Assembly: GCF_051297175.1 (NCBI RefSeq)
Contig: NZ_JBINNY010000001.1
Location: 1,054,001-1,118,000, forward strand
Source: Dryocola sp051297175
GTDB lineage: Bacteria > Pseudomonadota > Gammaproteobacteria > Enterobacterales > Enterobacteriaceae
Reading direction: 5' to 3'
DNA length: 64,000 bases
Part shown: positions 59,939-64,000 of the stretch, one piece after another
Numbering within the stretch: position 1 is the first letter of the stretch
How the letters are laid out: each line of letters opens with the position of its first letter
The notes under the pieces: generated by a model
The model's input: only the letters and a program-made list of their open reading frames with translations
What the model was told of the DNA's origin: nothing
Databases searched by the model: none
Made by a program: the position numbers and the translations under genes

Positions 59939-60469
59939 TTAGCGCACGGCTTCAAGCACGGTCTGGTCTTCTTCCATCTGATCGAGACGGGTGAGCAGTT
60001 TGCGGGTAATAGCTTCCAGCTGCTCTTTTTCGGTGCCGCTCAGGGACGACCACAGCTCGTGCAGACAGTTATGCTGGGGTGGTAGTACCTGGCGCAGGAA
60101 TTCGTGACCTTTATCGGTCAGTTGCAGATGCAGGCAGCGACGGTCGTTGTCGCTTTCACGGCGTTCAATCCAGCCGCGTTTTTCCAGCTCATCGGCGATG
60201 CGCGTCGCGTTGGTGCGCGACGAACCCAGCGCACAGCTCAGCTCGGAAGGCTGAATGCTATGGTTTTCCTGGGACTCAAGAGTGATTAACGCCATAAACA
60301 ACGTCTCGTTAATCCCTTGAGCTTTCAGCATCTTATTGCGGTTTTCCAGCAGCTTGCCCTGCATGTGCATGCACAGACGGGTTAACAGGATCTCCTGATA
60401 CGGGAAGTCCTGATGGCGCTTGGCGCGAAATTTTAGCATTTGTTCAATGGGCGTAAACGAACTATCCAT
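59939..60469 (-). CDS. mprA: EmrR (MprA), MarR-family repressor of emrRAB
   Basis: Protein of 176 aa. Winged helix SIQPSELSCALGSSRTNATR, then IADELEKRGWIERRESDNDR and RCLHLQLTDKGHEFL. Binds uncouplers and related drugs and then releases the emr promoter. First gene of the operon. Confidence 0.97.
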   Translation of the reverse strand: MDSSFTPIEQMLKFRAKRHQDFPYQEILLTRLCMHMQGKLLENRNKMLKAQGINETLFMALITLESQENHSIQPSELSCALGSSRTNATRIADELEKRGWIERRESDNDRRCLHLQLTDKGHEFLRQVLPPQHNCLHELWSSLSGTEKEQLEAITRKLLTRLDQMEEDQTVLEAVR

Positions 60470-60560
60470 TTTGGCATAACCTCATTAGTTGCGGCCGATA
60501 TAGTAACGATGGTGACAAATAAAGTAAACGTAATATTTAAACCTTTTGTATACGTATCAC

Positions 60561-60896
60561 TTATATAACCATCATGAGTTTCCAGGTTAATCCATAACCC
60601 AGAGCGCTAAGCAGCGTAGGAATGATAATGCTGCGCGTTTTGTAGTAGCTGATGCCGAGGACGGCAAAGCCCGCAAGCGTCGGCAGCAGACGCTGGCTGT
60701 CGTGCATGATTTCCGGCGCGCTGGAAACCACCAGAAGCGCGCAAATAGACGCGATGCCGATACTGTCGAGCAGAACGCCGGTTGCGCCACGTTTCGCCGG
60801 GCGCGTTGAGTTTGCCCGCATACGCAGCGGCAAATAGCGGAATAAATAGTTAGCTAAACCGACCAGTAGACCGAGCAGCAGCACCTGGGTACTCAT
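60561..60896 (-). CDS. ygaH: YgaH, small subunit of the L-valine exporter YgaZH
   Basis: Protein of 111 aa, AzlD-like, with about four membrane segments (VLLLGLLVGLANYLFRYLPL, SIGIASICALLVVSSAPEIM). Its ATG overlaps the ygaZ stop (ATGA at 60893-60896 on the minus strand). Works with YgaZ to export branched-chain amino acids. Confidence 0.93.
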   Translation of the reverse strand: MSTQVLLLGLLVGLANYLFRYLPLRMRANSTRPAKRGATGVLLDSIGIASICALLVVSSAPEIMHDSQRLLPTLAGFAVLGISYYKTRSIIIPTLLSALGYGLTWKLMMVI

Positions 60897-61633
60897 CAGA
60901 CTTCCTCCTGATAAAACGCCTGCACCAGGGCGGCAACGCAGCCGCAGACAATCCCCGCAAGAATTGCCGCCGGGATTGACACCAGCGTGACGCCCAGCAG
61001 CGCGCCCGCAAGCGATGCGGTCACGGTCCAGGACTGCTTACGCTGGAAGGAGGCGAGAAGGAAGCTTAAAAACAGGGCGGGAAGCATAAAGCCAAGCGCC
61101 GCTTCCACCGCCGGGAAGTTATCCAGCAGGCCGTTGCCGGACCATGCGCCCAGCGCGGTGCCGAACACCCAGGAGGCCCATGAACACAGCGCGATGCCGA
61201 TCATCCAGTTTTCGCTCCAGCGGCGGTTATCCCGCACAAGCTTGGCGGTGGCGGCGGCAAAGACTTCGTCCGTCAGCCCAAAGGCCCAGACGGCGGTTTT
61301 CGGTTTGCTCAGCGATTTCGTAATGCGGGTACGTAAAGAGGGGCCGTACAGCACGTGGCGCACGTCCATTGCCATCACGGTGAGCGCTGCAACCCAAAGG
61401 GAGCTACCCGCCGCGAGCAGCGCGGTGATCACAAACTGGCTGGCACCGGCGTAAATTATGCAGGAGAAAAACAGGCTTTCGAGCGGGGTGAATCCCAGCT
61501 TGGTCGCGTTCAGGCCGAAGGCAAAAGCTACGGGAATGTAGCTGATGACGATGGGTAAGCTGTCTTTAAGACCCTCGAGCCAGGTTGCTTCATGTTGATG
61601 ATTTTCAGTGGTTACAGTTGCGGGACTATCCAT
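60896..61633 (-). CDS. ygaZ: YgaZ, large subunit of the L-valine exporter (AzlC family)
   Basis: Protein of 245 aa with about seven membrane segments. SLPIVISYIPVAFAFGLNAT, FFSCIIYAGASQFVITALLA and VMAMDVRHVLYGPSLR are AzlC-family signatures. The gene pair is in the same place beside emrR as in E. coli. Confidence 0.95.
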   Translation of the reverse strand: MDSPATVTTENHQHEATWLEGLKDSLPIVISYIPVAFAFGLNATKLGFTPLESLFFSCIIYAGASQFVITALLAAGSSLWVAALTVMAMDVRHVLYGPSLRTRITKSLSKPKTAVWAFGLTDEVFAAATAKLVRDNRRWSENWMIGIALCSWASWVFGTALGAWSGNGLLDNFPAVEAALGFMLPALFLSFLLASFQRKQSWTVTASLAGALLGVTLVSIPAAILAGIVCGCVAALVQAFYQEEV

Positions 61634-61748
61634 ATTAACTATTTATAAATAACCCATGTTAATGTCACTCAAATTAATAATCGGGGACAACCTTAACAGA
61701 CTGCCCCTGGCCTTAACACCCCCAAATACCCGCGGGGGATGTAAAGGA

Positions 61749-62933
61749 TTATTGGCAGCCCGCCTGGCGGTGATAGCCCCGCCACCACACTACCAGATTT
61801 AGTAGGGCCATAATTGCGCCCGCAATGCACACCCCGTTCCAGCCCGCGTGCTGATAGGCGCTGGCCGAAATCAGCGAGCCTGCCGCGCCGCCGATAAAGT
61901 AGCTGGTCATGTAACCTGCGGTCAGGCGGTTTCGGGCTTCTGGGCGGGTGCGGTATATCACGCTCTGGTTGGTGATATGCACGCCCTGAACCGTCAGGTC
62001 CAGCACCAGAATCCCGATGATTAACGCGATAACCGAGAACTGCCCCAGCGCGGTGGCAATCCAAGAAAGCAGCAGCAGCAGCAGGCCAACGGTGGTGGTG
62101 ATGTGGGCTTTGCCTTTATCGACGAATCCTCCGGCAGGACGTGCGCCCAGCGCGCCGGCGGCACCCGCCAGCCCAAACAGGCCAATCACCCCGTCGGAAA
62201 AGTTAAACGGCGGTGCGGCCAGCAAGAACGCCATCGACGTCCACAGAATGCTGAAGTTGGCAAACGTCAGGCAGCCGAGCAGGGCGCGGGTGCGCAGCAG
62301 GCTGTCTTTGATAAACAGGCTGAACACGGAGCCGAGAAGCTGCGGATAGTTCAGATGGTTTTCCTGCTTCACCGTCGGCAGGCCGCGCCACAGGGCGACC
62401 GCCATCAGCACCATCAGCACGCTCGCCACCCAGTACACCGTGCGCCAGCCGCCGAGGCTCGCCAGCAGGCCGGCAACGGTTCGCGCAAGCAGAATGCCCA
62501 ACAGCAGCCCGCTCATGATCGTGCCGACAACTTTGCCGCGTTTTTCCGGCTCGGCGAGGTGCGCCGCCAGCGGCACCAGAATCTGCGCCACCACCGAGAA
62601 CAGCCCGGTCAGCGCGGTGCCGAGAATCATCATCCACAGCGACTGGCTGCTGGCGGTGATCAACATGCCGCCCGCGGCCAGCAGGGTCATAAAGACGATA
62701 AGCCCCCGGCGCTCGAACATATCGCCGAGTGGGACAAGCAGTAACAGACCGGCCGCATAGCCAAGCTGGGCGGCGGTGACGATAAACCCGGCCTGATTAA
62801 TAGATAGCGAGAATGCGTTGGCGATGGTATCGAGCAGGGGCTGCGCATAATAGTTGCTGGCAACCGCCAGCCCGGTCGCAACGGACATCAGGACTATCAG
62901 CGCGGGGCTGAGTCCATGTGCGGAGTTTTTCAT
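61749..62933 (-). CDS. ygaY: MFS transporter, intact YgaY homologue
   Basis: Protein of 394 aa with 12 membrane segments. VASNYYAQPLLDTIANAFSL and GYAAGLLLLVPLGDMFERRG (MFS motif A), GLLASLGGWRTVYWVASVLM. Its place next to ygaZ equals that of ygaY, which is a broken gene in E. coli K-12; here the frame is complete. Substrate unknown; possibly an arabinose/drug-type exporter. Confidence 0.85.
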   Translation of the reverse strand: MKNSAHGLSPALIVLMSVATGLAVASNYYAQPLLDTIANAFSLSINQAGFIVTAAQLGYAAGLLLLVPLGDMFERRGLIVFMTLLAAGGMLITASSQSLWMMILGTALTGLFSVVAQILVPLAAHLAEPEKRGKVVGTIMSGLLLGILLARTVAGLLASLGGWRTVYWVASVLMVLMAVALWRGLPTVKQENHLNYPQLLGSVFSLFIKDSLLRTRALLGCLTFANFSILWTSMAFLLAAPPFNFSDGVIGLFGLAGAAGALGARPAGGFVDKGKAHITTTVGLLLLLLSWIATALGQFSVIALIIGILVLDLTVQGVHITNQSVIYRTRPEARNRLTAGYMTSYFIGGAAGSLISASAYQHAGWNGVCIAGAIMALLNLVVWWRGYHRQAGCQ

Positions 62934-63260
62934 TGTTATCTTCAGCTAGAGGAGGAACAGGCCGTTAGATCAACGGATGTGCTGCAATGATAACGAAAAT
63001 AAACGACAGTGCCAGATAGCAGGGCAAAAGTTAGGTGTCGAATTGTGCCATTGTTTGTTGCACGGCACATAAGGTAAGAGGAAATATGTATATTTAAATA
63101 AACTCGCGAATTATCTTATAAATCACTTTCTTTTATTATCAATATGTTGTGAAATTTCTTGTGAATATATTCTAAGGATATTATCTGGTTGGTGATTTCT
63201 TGATTAAAATATTGCAGTCAACTAAATTTCATTCTCATCTTTCTCCTGAGAGAACTGACG
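62934..63260. other. AT-rich divergent promoter region
   Basis: About 327 nt between the MFS gene (minus) and the mutase gene (plus). AT-rich from about 63080 to 63240. No gene, terminator or clear operator is visible. GAGAGAAC precedes the mutase ATG and could act as its ribosome site. Confidence 0.45.
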
Positions 63261-64000
63261 ATGCGTTTGATGAAAATAAATAAATCACCTAATAAGAAAA
63301 ACAGTAGCGCCAATAATATAGCTTCGGTTTCTTCTCGGCGGATTGATTTTGAAATTTTATCAGTAAAACCAGTATATACGGGTGAAGATATTAAATATAT
63401 TCCCTATACGGACACGTTACCGGGTAAACCACCGTATATTCGCGGGCCAAACGCCACAATGTACACTGCCCGACCGTGGACCATTCGCCAGTATGCTGGC
63501 TTTTCTACCAGCCAGGAATCAAACCTCTTTTACCGTAAGGCGCTGGCAAACGGTGTCCAGGGGATTTCAGTTGCTTTCGATCTGGCTACGCACCGCGGAT
63601 ATGACTCTGATAATCCTCGTGTTATGGGAGATGTAGGGAAAGCGGGGGTCGCCATCGATTCCGTTGAAGACATGAAGGCTCTGTTTGAACAAATCCCCCT
63701 CGGCGAAGTTTCCGTATCAATGACCATGAACGGTGCCGTGCTGCCGATTCTGGCGGCTTATATTGTGGCCGCCCAGGATCAGGGCGTGGCGCTGCCTCAG
63801 CTCAGGGGGACAATTCAGAACGATATTCTCAAGGAGTTCATGGTACGCAATACCTATATTTACCCGCCGGAACCGTCAATGCGCATCGTCGCTGACATCA
63901 TCGCCTGGACCGCCCGCGAAATGCCGAAGTTCAATTCTATTTCTATCTCCGGTTACCATATGAAGGAAGCCGGGGCCAGCGACATGCTGGAGCTGGCGCT
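63261..64000 (+). CDS. Methylmalonyl-CoA mutase, N-terminal part (cut by window end)
   Basis: Open frame from ATG 63261 to the right edge, about 246 codons of an expected 700 or more. After a basic, Ser/Asn-rich start (KINKSPNKKNSSANN) it has the mutase core: GPNATMYTARPWTIRQYAGF, FDLATHRGYDSDNPRVMGDV, VSMTMNGAVLPILAAYIVAA, RGTIQNDILKEF and FNSISISGYHMKEAGAS. Homologous to Sbm/ScpA of E. coli, which lies elsewhere in that genome. It interconverts succinyl-CoA and methylmalonyl-CoA and needs adenosylcobalamin; the B12 domain is beyond the window. Confidence 0.93.
   Translation, partial: MRLMKINKSPNKKNSSANNIASVSSRRIDFEILSVKPVYTGEDIKYIPYTDTLPGKPPYIRGPNATMYTARPWTIRQYAGFSTSQESNLFYRKALANGVQGISVAFDLATHRGYDSDNPRVMGDVGKAGVAIDSVEDMKALFEQIPLGEVSVSMTMNGAVLPILAAYIVAAQDQGVALPQLRGTIQNDILKEFMVRNTYIYPPEPSMRIVADIIAWTAREMPKFNSISISGYHMKEAGASDMLELA

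Overview
The window is chromosomal DNA from a gamma-proteobacterium of the Enterobacteriaceae. The order nlpD-rpoS-mutS, srl operon, pncC-recA-recX-alaS-csrA-serV-argV array-yqaB-yqaA-gshA-micA-luxS and emrBA-emrR-ygaHZ is the Escherichia/Salmonella/Enterobacter backbone, and most backbone proteins are near-identical in length and motifs to their E. coli counterparts. Several junctions differ from E. coli: no hyc/hyp/nor genes near mutS, mltB on the far side of srl, and a methylmalonyl-CoA mutase gene next to ygaY. It is therefore another enterobacterial genus (an Enterobacter-, Lelliottia- or Cedecea-like organism would fit). I cannot name the species from sequence alone.

Layout. 1-4.4 kb: end of nlpD, rpoS with its sRNA-responsive leader, a short palindromic repeat array, and mutS. 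4.6-29.2 kb: an accessory island in the gap that E. coli fills with hyp/hyc/nor genes. Its core (20.9 down to 4.6 kb, all on the minus strand) is a chaperone-usher fimbrial operon followed, with overlapping or nearly touching genes, by a glycan locus: an 86-aa unknown, a PglL/Wzy-like O-oligosaccharyltransferase/ligase, a cupin, a sugar-type nucleotidyltransferase, a 645-aa glycosyltransferase-like protein, a WavE protein, a Wzm/Wzt ABC exporter, a GDPD-like phosphodiesterase, a HAD phosphatase and two LuxR-type regulators. Divergent from it are AT-rich genes for two minor pilins and a two-domain tip adhesin. Next come a third LuxR-type regulator, a MarT/FidL-like (ToxR/ToxS-style) pair, an unusual subtilase and a pRiA4b ORF-3 family protein.

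29.4-45.7 kb: mltB, the complete sorbitol operon (srlAEBD-gutM-srlR-gutQ), an RND pump with a short adaptor, a P-type cation ATPase, a 36-aa membrane protein, and an AztABC-like zinc ABC importer behind a good match to the Zur box and a 44-aa membrane ORF. 45.8-56.1 kb: SOS/recombination and housekeeping genes, one tRNA-Ser and four identical tRNA-Arg genes interspersed with three tRNA-tail-bearing structured repeats, then glutathione synthesis, the sigma-E-dependent sRNA micA and luxS. 56.2-64 kb: a GNAT-like gene, emrRAB, ygaZH, an intact YgaY-type MFS transporter and the start of methylmalonyl-CoA mutase.

The strongest candidate for an undescribed system is the fused fimbriae-glycan locus. 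A surface pilus and an export-plus-transfer machinery for a small glycan lie in one apparent transcription unit with its own regulators. Possible outcomes are fimbrial O-glycosylation or co-regulated pili and a surface polysaccharide. All functional statements about that coupling are inference.
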